This document shows positions 10,252 to 20,224 of a DNA stretch of 64,000 nt, piece by piece. The stretch's first letter is position 1, and each line of letters starts with the position of its first letter. Location: positions 251,419,644-251,483,643 of the forward strand of contig JAVMKO010000001.1 of the NCBI GenBank assembly GCA_032164245.1, read 5' to 3'. This stretch comes from Sternotherus odoratus. Taxonomy: Eukaryota; Chordata; Testudines; Kinosternidae. A model generated the notes under the pieces. The model was not told the origin of the DNA, searched no databases, and saw nothing but the letters and a program-made list of their open reading frames with translations. Position numbers and translations under genes: made by a program.

Positions 10252-13193
10252 TTTTAAAAAGCATTGCTATAGAAAGCCAGAGATCAAAAGATAAACATAA
10301 AAGCAGAGCTAGAGTTAAATAGGGTCCATGAACAGTTTCTCACCTCCCTGAACTTTCTCAGAAAACCCTTCCTTGCTTTTTCCTCACTTCCTTGGCACTT
10401 GCAATGCCCTAATCTTACTGGGCCATCAGCTGGCCATAGACTACACTTCCAGGATTACTTTCTCCATCCTAAAGAACCCAAACTTTTTTTATTCCTTCCT
10501 TTGCAGGGCCTCTTTAGCAATGCTCTTGGCTAAGGCAGCAGTCTTTGACTTAGCCCAGGGCATAGATGGGACAGTCATTTCTACGTTCCACAACTGATTG
10601 TACTAGGCCTCCTCTTCCACACCTGTAGTACCAGGATCTGCAGAGGAAAATAAAAAAAGGCTTGTAACTATAAGTATTAAACACCTAGGCTTTTCTAGTT
10701 TCTACGGAGGAATAAAGTAACAAGACCTAAAAGTCATAGCACTGGGAATAGCTACAGTTACATACTTCAGTTTAGTTAGAGATGTTACAGAGTCCAGATA
10801 ACAGGAACTGACTGAAACTTATGTAACCACCATGGTTTTCAAAGCTTCAGAAGCAGACTAGTGAAAAAAAGCCTGGATCCTGATAACCAGAAAGGAGCCA
10901 GGCTGCCACAGCTCCGAAGAATCTAGCTCTTCTCTAGCACCTGTTTTCTCTCTAACTACAAAACTACATAATGGAATAACCACCCTGCAGCAATTTATTA
11001 CAACCCAAATCTTGCTTTTACAAAACAGGATAGTATGGGATGAAGCTAGGAGGAGCTGGGGCATTTGGATTTTAGTAAGCTGAGGAAAGTATCTGAGACG
11101 GTCCATTTTTCAGTGGTATTTGGATTTTACATGAGTGAAGCACTGAATGCTAAAGGAACTGCAAAGCCTTGAGCATCATTTGTAGGGCTGGGAGATGATT
11201 GCAGCTGTGCTAGCAATGGGTCGTGAGCACTGAGTTAAGACAAAGAGACACAGCTGTGATAGAAAGCAATTAGGCTTAGACAAATGCAAGCTATTCATTG
11301 AAAGGAATAGAACTCATGTATGCACAACATGTATGAGGTGGCACACGACTAGGATTCATCACAGAATTTGGGTAAGTGGTTGGGTCATTATTTCCCTGGG
11401 CTGGCCAGGCCAGGCCAGGCACTGAGTGCAATTCCTTGAGGAATACCAAAAGGACACAATGCTGCTATGTTGTGCATAGCAGTTTCTGTGGCTACAGCCA
11501 AGAGTAATCCCCCCCCCACCCCATATACCAAACTCTCTCATTCATCCTGTATCATAATGTAAAGAGGGTTAAGATAAAGGGAGGGGAAGGGACATAGTTG
11601 CAGGGTTTACATGAATTATAGACTCTAGTCAGTCCACATTGCTTTGAAATTTTTGGGTGTTCACTTTCTGCAGCATGCCACTGCTTGCTTGCTGCACAAG
11701 ATCAGGCATCAGTGCTTGGTGGGGATGGACATCCATTTTTTGCAGCATTAATTTTGTAGTGACCAAAGCCAGATAGGGGAACTATTCTGGTTTGTTACCA
11801 AGTAACTTCCAGTTCTTAGGCCCCTCACCAAGAAGAAAACTTAAGGGGCAGGTATGGCTATGACTGCATGGCTGAAACTGCATGTTCAACACCTACAAGT
11901 GTAAGGAAATAGGATTTCAGTTCAGCTGCTCAATCCTCTTTTATTCAAACTTTTGACAAAAGACTCAGGAGAAAAATCCTTTCAGTGAAGAGGCAGGATG
12001 GCTGTCACGTGTGACCCACCTGTATTTTAGAACAGGGCCAAAAATGGCTTGGTAAGCAGAGGGGTAGCTATGTTAAATCTGTATCCATAGAAACAACAAA
12101 GAGGGGGGTAGTACCTTCAAGACTAACATTTATTTGGGGATAAGCTTTTCCCCAAATAAATATGTTAAGTCTTGACGGTGCCACCAACCTCTGTTTTTGT
12201 AAGCAGAATTTAGACTGAATGTACATTTAAGTTACACAATGGGAATTGTCACTTTGGGGTGAGATCTAAAATCATTGTAACTGTACAAACCCATGTGTTA
12301 TAGCTGATGAGTTCAGTCCTCAGCCTGAACTGCAATCCACTATAAACTTTTGTACTCATTAAGTTGGTCCCCATGAGGGAGCTACTGCTTCATATAGTGG
12401 GTACAGCTGAACCTACAAAACTTTCAAGACTAAAGCTTTCATTCTTCATCACTGAGGTCACTTAGTGGGTGGTCAGATTAAGTGGAAAGCAGCCAATGAT
12501 ATTTGAATGGACCATGATTGCACTAGGAAGAGTAGCTGGCTGTAAACATTACACAAAATGGTCAGAAGTCCTGCTACACAACCCACCCCAGCTCTACTGA
12601 ACCATGATGCAGCTTCATGCCCTATCTTGGGTACATAAGGTGAAAAATAAGGACTAACCTTATGACTCAACCTAGCACCCAACACAACAGCTACTTCAAC
12701 AAGGACAGATTAAAGCCAGTCACTCCAGAGGGGAAGGAGGCAAGCACCCCCTAGCAATGCATGGGGTTTGCCTCCCATTACCTCTCTCCCTGAAAGAGCT
12801 GCTACTGGGAGGGGGGGGGGGGAGGGGTGCGCCACGCCACAGGGAGAGTGCACACAGGATGCAAATTTAAGGTAACAGCTTTCCTCCCAGGAATAAAGCT
12901 TATGATTGTAGGCTAGATGGAATTGAATGCATAACTAGAAGATTGAGTCTGTAACTGGCCTTCACATTTGTTGATAACCATAAATCCATTGTGGGAAAAA
13001 GAGTCAATCTTTATTTCCATAGTGTGACAGCTCTAGGCTAACCACAACCTGCTCTGAAACACCCTAAACTGATCAGTTAGCAGAAACCCATTGAAGAGGC
13101 TATTGTGATCAGCAAAGTACACCCTATCCTTCTACCTCTTGCCCAGCTTGTTTAGGTCAAGCTATTTTAGTTGATCAGTAATTGCTCTAGGCT
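10252..13193. other. Intergenic 3' of TPT1, mostly unannotated
   Basis: Apart from the fold-back SINE at 12061, I see only low-complexity tracts (G10 near 12812, GGCCA repeats at 11400) and short chance frames. Confidence 0.5.
12061..12198. mobile_element. Fold-back tRNA-SINE insertion
   Basis: The plus-strand head (GGGGTAGCTATGTTAAATCTG) and body reach GGGGATAAGCTTTT. The sequence then inverts (CCCCAAATAAATATGTTAAG) and returns to ACCTCTGTTTTT. A 9-bp duplication GTAAGCAGA lies on both sides (12052-12060 and 12199-12207). Confidence 0.85.
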
Positions 13194-13329
13194 AGCTGTA
13201 TTCCCTTCTTCAATCTGGACTGCCACAGGCTGACAGGCAGAAAGCGCAAGGAACCGTTTTACTCTTGCATCCTAGTGTGGACCAGAAAAGCAATGGTCAT
13301 ATGCTCCAGGTCTGTCAAGTAGATGCATT
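13194..13329 (-). ncRNA. Second H/ACA box snoRNA, paralogue of the intron 5 copy
   Basis: On the minus strand hairpin 1 is closed by TGCAT/ATGCA, then comes the H box AGAGTA. Hairpin 2 is closed by GGTTCCTT with AAGGGAAT and shares the core CTTTCTGCCTGTCAGCCTG...TGGCAG with the intron 5 copy. The ACA box sits 3 nt from the end (ACAGCT). It lies about 0.9 kb beyond the TPT1 poly(A) signal, so it needs a read-through or alternative TPT1 transcript, or its own host. Confidence 0.65.
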
Positions 13330-13945
13330 GTTAGTGACAATCCTCTAGCAGAGACTAAGACCAAAATAAAAGCTGGGTACTCTATTGAAGGGGTTATATA
13401 AGGTATAACCCCAGCCCCGCATCCTTTACTTAAGTAGCAAGGTGGTCTCTACTGCCTTTCTCCAATGCATCATTTTCCTGTCAAAACCTACTTCCTATTT
13501 TCATTAGGAATATTTCAGCTAGTTAGTGTCTCCCACCTATAAAGCCAGCTGCACATCTACTTAATCTTACCACAGATCACTTATGCACTGCTGCTCAGTG
13601 AGAATAATGCTTGGTTCAGGGATAGCTCTGGACAGTCCATAAAAGCATTATTTAATTTTATATTAGCTGCATTCCCTATACCTTCCCCATGTACACACAT
13701 GCACTTGCTCAACATCTGCAGTCTGGTCTTGTTACAGAGATGATCTTCCCCTGGTTTAAGCTTGCTGTGCAATGTAAAGAAACCAAATATCCTTGCCTGA
13801 TAAAGAAGCTCAGCCAATACTCCATATTAATAGCTTTAAACTCAGTTTTGTTTTATTGTTTTTTGGTATCTCTTCCAGAGAGTTAATGACTTCAGTTTGT
13901 AGAACTGCGAGATGCAGAAGGTCCACTTCATTATGATGGCACTTC

Positions 13946-14040
13946 TCTGGACATTTCCCTTATTCACTTCAGACTGCTAGGCAGGCAGAAGTTAGGAGCC
14001 TGCACTTGCATTCCAGTGTCTCAAGTAGTGACTTGCACGA
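13946..14040 (-). pseudogene. Decayed third copy of the TPT1-linked H/ACA snoRNA
   Basis: It shares the block CTTCTGCCTGCCTAGCAG and the preceding GGAATGCA with the two better copies, in the same orientation and between them. The terminal ACA is replaced by AAT, and no ANANNA H box is seen at the expected place. It is probably a dead duplicate. Confidence 0.35.
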
Positions 14041-14179
14041 AGTCTCTCTGAAGACAGTCTTAAGTTGCAGAGTACTAGGATCAGGCTACATTACTGACAA
14101 GGTCCTTGGGCACAAGACTTGCAGCAAGCTTACTGTAGAAGTTCAGCTTAAGAAACACATTAGACCAACAGGCATTACC

Positions 14180-14402
14180 TAGAATGGGTTTAATGAGTTT
14201 TATTTTAGACAACCTACATGACAAGTTTTTTTTAAAACAATGCCTCCACTCCAAATCAGGGTCAAAAAATAAGTGACTAAAGCTCAAGATGGTATCAGTC
14301 CAGTTGGCAGACACTGCTGAGTCCTGGTGTTTGTGTTGATGAGGAAAGAGCAGCAGCAAGTTAGGACGATTGGTGATCCAAAATAGTTGCTCCGTTTTGT
14401 TA
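14180..14402 (-). other. TPT1: TPT1 exon 6: stop codon and 3' UTR
   Basis: The acceptor is TTGTTACAG, immediately followed by the stop codon TAA at 14402-14400. The downstream sequence closely resembles the TPT1 3' UTR as I remember it from mammals, including stretches around GGAGTGGAGGCATTGTTTT and CATGTAGGTTGTCTAAAATA. The 3' end at about 14180 is estimated from the poly(A) signal. Strong 3' UTR conservation is typical of this gene. Confidence 0.9.
14199..14204 (-). terminator. TPT1: TPT1 poly(A) signal AATAAA
   Basis: AATAAA on the minus strand follows the conserved CATGTAGGTTGTCTAAA block of the 3' UTR. Cleavage is expected 15-25 nt further on, near 14180. Confidence 0.85.
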
Positions 14403-17400
14403 CTGTAACAAGAATAGAATGGTTATTTCAGGTTCAGCCAATCAATGGTCTCTAAACTCTGCATGTGTTCCCCAATTCAGTCTGAGCTGCCACATGATCA
14501 GGCAGGCAGAAAGCACAAGGAAGTTCCTTTTGCATCACAGTGCAAACCCAGGAGCAGCAGGAGAATTGCTCAGGGTCCATCAGAGGATGCGTAACAGTCT
14601 ACAGGTTTTCAGAGCTATTGACCCTGAGCTTTCTAAAGGTACCAGACAGAACAATGGCCACCTAGATTTCACCCTGCCGCCCCCCTCTCCTCCCCCTTGC
14701 TGGCAAGGCAATGTGACGGAGCTCATCTTATGCTACATCCTGAATACAAGTTCAAGATCACAGGGAACATAAGTGCTTAACCTTTACAGAATATGGCACA
14801 TATCTGATAAAGTCAAGAGGAGCTGTGAGACTGTTTCAAGGGACAGCATTCCAAGAGAACAAAATTTTCCTGCTACCCACCCTAGGAATCAATAGTGTTT
14901 ACCAGTGCACTGAAGGTCTGAGAAGCATAAAAAAAAGTTCTCTCAGCCCAAGTGATGGTGATTCCCATTTTCACTAATTTATTTTAACAGTTAAAGCCAC
15001 ATGACCCTGAGAAATCAGAGCTGCAGGAGCTAACAGGCATATTTAGTTCTGTATCAACTTGGTCTGATACTCTCCAGTAGGAAAAAAAATTAGCTGGCTA
15101 CCTTTAAAACACGTTCATACCAAAAAATTTACACTAGACATTACGTAATACAAGTTTAATGCCTTGCACCTGATTTTCATGGATTTGTGAAGTTAAAGTG
15201 CCTGTGAATAATATTAACTAAACGTCATCTTCCAGTATTGGCCCCACCAAAGTAATCTAAAGGAAGGGATTTGCTGTGGCACAATATAATGAGATACTAG
15301 CGTCACTTATGTTCTTACTAAGATACCTAGTCTGACCTCATATCTCAGAAACTATTAAATTTTACCAGCTATCCCTTCATGGAGCCTGATAACCAGTGCT
15401 GTCACATCTACATTTCGACCAGTGATTCTAGTTCCAAAGCTACTCTGAATGCTACACTTACATTTTATAGTACCCTAACTTGCTGGCTAATGGGGCGTGA
15501 AAAATCACCCCTCTGACTGCAAGAAGTTTGAGCACTTTTAAAGCCCTAGTGTGGACAGCTCCCAGCACTCTGAGTTATTCCTCTTGTGGAGGTGGATTAC
15601 CAGGAGTGCTGGGAGAGCTCTCTCAGCACTCACATGTGACCACACTCACTTCAAAGCACTGCCACAGGAGTGCTCCCATGGCAGTGCATTCAAGTTTCTA
15701 GTGTAGACATAGACTTAGTAACTTGCAACATTTATATTGCAACAGTGGACACAAGGGAAGTTAGCTACAGGCTTAGCTAGGTTAATAATTTGACTCAAGA
15801 ACTCAGTACTTACACACTTCTCAGTTTCTAAACCATCCTTAAAGAAAATCATATATGGAGTTACTCCATCTTCACGGAAGTCCAGGAGACCCACCATGCC
15901 ATCTGGATTCATGTTCTCACCTACAAAGAACTTTGAAAAAGCATTGGTTTTACTACAATTAGTGTACTAGGAATTAAAGACTGAGTAATGAAAATACTCC
16001 TGAGACAGAATTTGAAAAAACCTGGTCATCCCACACCAGAAAGTTTTCTTGGCCAAGTGCCATCAATTTGTAATGAATCTAATCCCATTTTGGAAGAGCT
16101 TTAGCTCTTATGGTTAGAATCTTCCAAATAAGTCAATACAATCATTGCCTTTGGGCTCCTCTTCACTCCCACGGTGCGGGATCGATCTTCTGGCGATCAA
16201 TTTATCGCATCTGGTTAAGACGCAATAAAGCGATCGCTTGTGGCTCCCGTCGACTCCATAACTCCAGCTTGCCGGGAGGCGCAAGCTGGAGTTGACGGGG
16301 GAGCACGTCGCCGACATGGGGATGGTAGGTAAGTTGGCGGCAGATACATATCTGCTGTTGATATCTCCTCCCCCCCCTCCCCGTGAGGACAAGCCCCAAG
16401 TAAGCCAGCTTCAAGGCTTCTACTGTATATTCAACCGCTGAGAAAAGCCGTGATAGCTTGACTTTGGTCAACTGTGCTATGTCTACTCAGAGCCCTGTAG
16501 ACAGTGCAAGTCAAGAGTCGGGTCAACTCCATTCTGCTGCTGCTCAAGAAAGCCATGAGCAACAAACACAGAGCCATTTATAAAGTAGGACAAGACAGCC
16601 TGAAAAAAGGTAGATTTATGGTTCCCCCAACCACCGCCCTTCACAGCGGTCAGGAGGTTCAAAGTCTAAGGTGCATGCAATAAATAGCAGGACAAATCTC
16701 AGCTGAGGTCTGTTTTATACTACAAAATAGTTAGCTATTTATGCTTACTTGGTAATTTTTGAAGTTTGCAAGGATGTGTTTGACTTGTTCTGCAGCCCCC
16801 ATCATGAAAGGCTTTACTCTCTCTGGCTTGTGTTCCTCAAGTCTGGCTTTGATTCTGAGAGAAAGAAAACAAGCTCTTAACTAGAATCTAACAACAAAGG
16901 AGTTCAGCAGACCAGGGTCATTTTATGCCCAAGGTGAAGACTTCTGCCTGCTGTTGCTGAACCTCTGCTCAGCAGCATTCCTAATATCCCCAGCTCCCTG
17001 ACTATTGACATTTGCAAGGCAAAATGCTCTGGCTGTTCAAAAAGCAACTAACAGTACTTCATGAGACTCCCAAGTTGGAGGGAACACTGGTCCACTTAGA
17101 GGGAAGAAAGTTAGAAGTCTGGATACTGGGCAGTTAGATAATTAGAACAGTTTAGTTACATGCATAATTTTAGGCAATGAAACATTTTCTGTTGTGTCAA
17201 ATTGACCAGCTTCCTGGAAATCTAGATTGCTTGTGTTATAAACTGTATTTACCTACAAATATTCTAGACTTACTAGTTCTAGAATGCCTCTGATCTCAGG
17301 CAATGAGGCCAAATAAGTGTTAGTGCATCAAGCCTCACCATGTGGGGTAGATGAAAAATTCCTGTTTTCCACATCAAGCCTGGAACAGGAAGGAAAGGGT

Positions 17401-19411
17401 AAGACATACCCTCATGAACAAGTCCTATAGCTTAGCTAAGACCACTTTCTGAAGTGCCCCCCTATAGTTCAAGTCTCAAATGATGGCAAACAATTGGAGC
17501 ACTAACAATGAGGAGCCCTTGTGGTACCTTAGAGACTAACCAATTTATTTGGGTACAAGCTTTTGTGGGCTAAAACCCACTTTGTCAGATGCACTGAAGT
17601 TATCCAAGTGTCAAACTGACCACACCACATACCAGCATCTACCATGACCTATACTTGCTTTATTTAGAGAATGATACCCAAGAAGGTGAAATTCATGATG
17701 TACCATTCACAGGAGAGTTCTAGGGTAACACCCAATTTTCACTTACGCTTTCATGTAGTCCCTAATATACTTCTTGTAGGATTCTTTTGTAAAGCTAGTT
17801 TCCTGAAGATGGTGATTCATTACTATATCAACACCAGTCATAACTGTGGGATCTGTTCCTTCATCAGCAGTTTCAGAGGAGGCATTGCCACCAATTAACG
17901 CATCAGCAATCTGACCTTCTGTCCTGGTGACCATCTGGATTGAAAGAGAACATCAAAAGCTTATTAAAGAAAAGGGCCACAGAATCAAATGTCAGAGTAG
18001 TAGCTGTGTTAGTCTGTATCTGCTAAAAGAATGAGGAGTCCTTGTGGCACCTTAGAGACCAACAAATTCAGTCTCTAAGGTGGCACAATTACTACTTGTT
18101 CTTTCTACAGAATCAAATGATACTTACACTGTTCAGAAAAGCATCATTAACTCAGCCACACTGCTGCTGTCAGTCAATTCAGGAACTGCTCATTTTAGAG
18201 CCAAAGTGAACTACAGAACTACCCCATTATTTAACAATAACAGCGCTGAATTCTTGAGACTGTCCTATCAGATGAGTAGGGCTAGTACATCCATACAGGT
18301 TAAAGATACATCAGTACTGGGATACTAGTCCTGTATCAAGTCCTGATAAGACTGATAAACCACCCCCAAAAGCTACACAGACTACTGGAGCTGAAGTATT
18401 CTCAGGTAGGTCAATCCACTATCTGGGGTATTCCCAGACATACCAGTCACTTCAGTGGTTTGCTTCCCTTTAGTCACTAGCAACAAGTCAGGCTGTTAAC
18501 CACTTCAAGAAAGGACTAAGAACCATAGTTCATGGATCTGCTAGCAGGAGGGGCCAGAATAAGAAGTTCAAATGAACCTCTTGGCACCCCCTCTCCTGGT
18601 TAGGCTAAACTAACAGTTACCCCTGTGAGGGTCAAGTCACAGACTAGATCAGGGTACTAGCCCCACACCCTCTCTTCAGAGTGGGACCAATCAGCCCCCT
18701 CAAGGGTTGAACTCACACCCCTGGCTTTAGCCGGCCGATGGTCCAACCACCGAGCTACCCCTCCCTCTGGCTTGGCCAGAGCTGCCCCCGCACCCCAGCA
18801 GCCTCGCTCCAGAACCTGCCTCTGGTCCCCCCGGCAGGGCCGAGCGAGCAGCTGATGCTGGGGGCCGAGGAGGCCCCAGGCCGCCTTGCGGGTGACACCG
18901 CGGCGCGGCTGGGCCTCTGGCGAGAGCCGCCCGGGTGGGGGTGGGGGGGTTCCGTGGCCGAGCTCCGCGCCCCGGGGACGCGCTCGCGGCCGGGAGCAGC
19001 AGCGGCCCCCGCAGCGCCCAGGCGGCGGCGCCAGGACACGTGTCCCCCCGCCCCGGGCGGGCCCCGCCGCGGTGACTCACCTTCCCCTCCACTTCCAGGC
19101 AGAGCCCGTCGGCCACCTCCCGGATGCGGTAGATATCGGAGAACATCTCGTCCTCTGCGGGGAGAGCGCGGCGTCAGCCCGGCCCCACAACCCCCCCATC
19201 TCCAGCCCCGCGGCCCAGGCACCGCCCCCGGCCGCTCCCCGCCGGGCCGCTCCCCTCCCCCCGCCGCAGAGCTCCGCATTCCCCGCCCGGCCTGCTCATG
19301 CGCGGGGCCCTGGCGGCGCGGCCGGTCCCGCAGCGCCCCGCCGCCCCCCTCCCCCGCCCGGCCCGGCGCGGCGCGGCGCTCACGGCTGATGCAGTCCCGG
19401 TAGATGATCAT
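14400..19411 (-). CDS. TPT1: TPT1, translationally controlled tumour protein (TCTP), complete, six exons
   Basis: Coding segments on the minus strand are 19411-19384, 19154-19081, 17934-17747, 16854-16749, 15930-15814 and the stop codon at 14402-14400. They sum to 516 nt, i.e. 171 residues plus TAA, against 172 in mammals. All introns are GT-AG and phases match. The product begins MIIYRDCIS, has the first TCTP signature (IGGNASSE, from residue 48) and the second (GENMNPDG, in exon 5), and ends in EKC. TCTP is an abundant cytosolic protein with roles in growth control, calcium and tubulin binding and anti-apoptosis (family knowledge). The mRNA start is pyrimidine-rich (TOP type), which fits mTOR-dependent translation. 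H/ACA snoRNA candidates lie in intron 5 and just past the 3' end. Intron 2 carries a fold-back SINE; introns 4 and 5 carry MITE-like repeats. Residue 10 is Gln, split across exons 1 and 2, where I remember His in mammals. Confidence 0.97.
14463..14592 (-). ncRNA. H/ACA box snoRNA (SNORA31-like) in TPT1 intron 5
   Basis: Read on the minus strand, a first hairpin is closed by GCATC/GATGC and followed by an H box AAAGGA (ANANNA). A second hairpin follows, with the core CTTTCTGCCTGCC...GTGGCAG, and an ACA box sits exactly 3 nt before the expected 3' end (ACACAT). It is about 130 nt long, in an intron and in the sense of its host, as expected for this class. TPT1 hosts SNORA31 in mammals, as I remember, so that is the likely identity. 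The fold was judged by eye only. Confidence 0.7.
15500..15712. repeat. MITE-like repeat in TPT1 intron 5
   Basis: It is bounded by AGCCCTAGTGTGGACAGC and TTTCTAGTGTAGACATAG, and contains CAGGAGTGCTGGGAGAGC and its partial complement. It belongs to a group of turtle repeats ending in a GTGTAGACA motif. Confidence 0.4.
15814..15930 (-). CDS. TPT1: TPT1 coding exon 5, last amino-acid-coding exon
   Basis: The acceptor is TTCAAAG. The exon encodes [18 protein letters not shown] onward to GLETEKC and holds the second TCTP signature. It ends exactly after the terminal Cys codon, followed by the donor GTAAGT. The stop codon is supplied entirely by exon 6. Confidence 0.96.
16140..16500. repeat. MITE-like repeat in TPT1 intron 4
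   Basis: CpG-rich insert with CACGGTGCGGGATCGATC and a 34-bp imperfect palindrome centred near 16276 (AACTCCAGCTTGC ... GCAAGCTGGAGTT). It ends near CTATGTCTACTCAGAG. The small open frames here are not genes. Confidence 0.45.
16749..16854 (-). CDS. TPT1: TPT1 coding exon 4
   Basis: The acceptor is TCTCAG and the donor GTAAGC. It encodes the helical hairpin ([16 protein letters not shown] and then [19 protein letters not shown]), the alpha-helical tubulin-binding region in the family. Confidence 0.96.
17514..17598 (+). mobile_element. 5'-truncated tRNA-SINE in TPT1 intron 3
   Basis: The body begins AACAATGAGGAGCCC, the common truncation point, and ends CTTTGTCAGATGCACTG. It lies in plus orientation, antisense to TPT1. 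Confidence 0.8.
17747..17934 (-). CDS. TPT1: TPT1 coding exon 3
   Basis: The acceptor is ATCCAG and the donor GTAAGT. It encodes residues 35-97, starting MVTRTEGQ. It includes the TCTP signature IGGNASSE, the acidic loop, and the [15 protein letters not shown] segment leading into the helical hairpin. Confidence 0.97.
17992..18106. mobile_element. Fold-back tRNA-SINE insertion in TPT1 intron 2
   Basis: Plus head and body (TCAGAGTAGTAGCTGTGTT to AGAGACCAACAAATT) are followed by the inverted copy (CAGTCTCTAAGGTGGCACAA) back to TTCTTTCT. A perfect 13-bp duplication ACAGAATCAAATG flanks it (17979-17991 and 18107-18119). Confidence 0.9.
19081..19154 (-). CDS. TPT1: TPT1 coding exon 2
   Basis: The acceptor is CCCCGCAG and the donor GTGAGT. 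The exon starts with the last two bases of codon 10 and encodes [16 protein letters not shown] and then LCLEVEGK, the conserved N-terminal TCTP beta-strand region. Confidence 0.96.
19384..19411 (-). CDS. TPT1: TPT1 coding exon 1
   Basis: Start codon at 19411-19409 in the context GCCGCCGCCATGA. The exon encodes MIIYRDCIS plus one base and is followed by the donor GTGAGC at 19383. The reading frame continues through the intron without a stop, so longer open frames here are not real exons. Confidence 0.96.
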
Positions 19412-19480
19412 GGCGGCGGCGGGGGCGGCGCGGCTCGGTCTGTGCGCGCGGCGAGCGACCCGAGAGCGGGAGGGAGCGAG

Positions 19481-19519
19481 GCGGAAAGGGCCGAGTCAGC
19501 GGCTTCCAGAGCTCATATA
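19481..19519 (-). promoter_or_regulatory. TPT1: TPT1 core promoter: TATA-like box and TOP transcription start
   Basis: On the minus strand a TATATGA box lies at 19519-19513. About 30 nt downstream, at 19490-19488, begins a pyrimidine tract CCCTTTCCGCC. This is a 5' terminal oligopyrimidine start as known for TPT1 mRNA. A CRE-like TGACGTA lies further upstream at about 19577. The 5' UTR runs from about 19489 to 19412. Confidence 0.8.
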
Positions 19520-20097
19520 GCGGGCACGTCCCTGGCGCGTCACCAATCCCTGCGCTCCTCGCCGCGCCGAAAAGCGTGACGTAGAACACACCGCCCGCAG
19601 CGCGGCGCCACCTCGCGGCCAAAGCGGAGGCGGCGTTGGCTACAGCGAGAGGGGGAAGCCCCGCGCCGCACTGCGCCTGCGCGCCTGCTGGGGTCTCTCT
19701 CTCTCCCCCTCCCCCCCGCCCTCCCTCCCTCTCGGCAAAGCTGTCCCTGAGTTCAGGGGGCACGACCCAGGCCTGCAGCCTGTGCTGGGGCATCATCTCC
19801 AGCTGGGGCTGCAGCTGCACCATGAGCAGCCCCAGCCTGCTGATGGCAGCTCAGAAACAGGCTGGTGGCAAGTCCAATTTGACCCAAACCCACAAACTAA
19901 ATATATGGTGAAAAGAGTGTCAAGTTTTCACTCCTTCTTCCAGCCAGCTCCGCTCAGTGCCCAGAGCTACATAGGCCAGCCAGTACATGGGCCTGGTCAA
20001 CAGCTATCAGCTACCTCGCTCAGAGCTGTGAAAAGTTTCATGCACTGTAGTTAGGTCGGCCCACTCCCCACTGTAAATGTAGTAGAATTTTTATGTA

Positions 20098-20224
20098 TCA
20101 GAGGGGTAGCCATGTTAGTCTGGATCTGCAAGAGCGACAAAGAGACCTGTGGCACCTTATAGACTGACAGACGTATTGGAGCATAAGCTTTCGTGGGTGA
20201 ATACCCACTTCGTCAGCTGCATGC
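20098..20224 (+). mobile_element. Full-length turtle tRNA-SINE
   Basis: Reads in one orientation from the head TCAGAGGGGTAGCCATGTTA through GTGGCACCTTATAGACTGAC to CCCACTTCGTCAGCTGCATG. It is a useful reference for the rearranged copies in this window. Confidence 0.88.

Larger units (their letters stand above)
18720..19720. promoter_or_regulatory. CpG island over the TPT1 promoter, exons 1-2 and part of intron 2
   Basis: About 1 kb of GC-rich, CpG-dense sequence, in contrast to the AT-rich flanks. It covers the TPT1 start site and first two exons. Its low stop-codon density produces long spurious open frames on both strands. Confidence 0.85.

Noticed and set aside
18738..19403. Overlapping 147-221 codon frames on both strands at the TPT1 start
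   Set aside because: CpG-island composition removes stop codons. The true exons 1 and 2 of TPT1 explain the conserved peptides.
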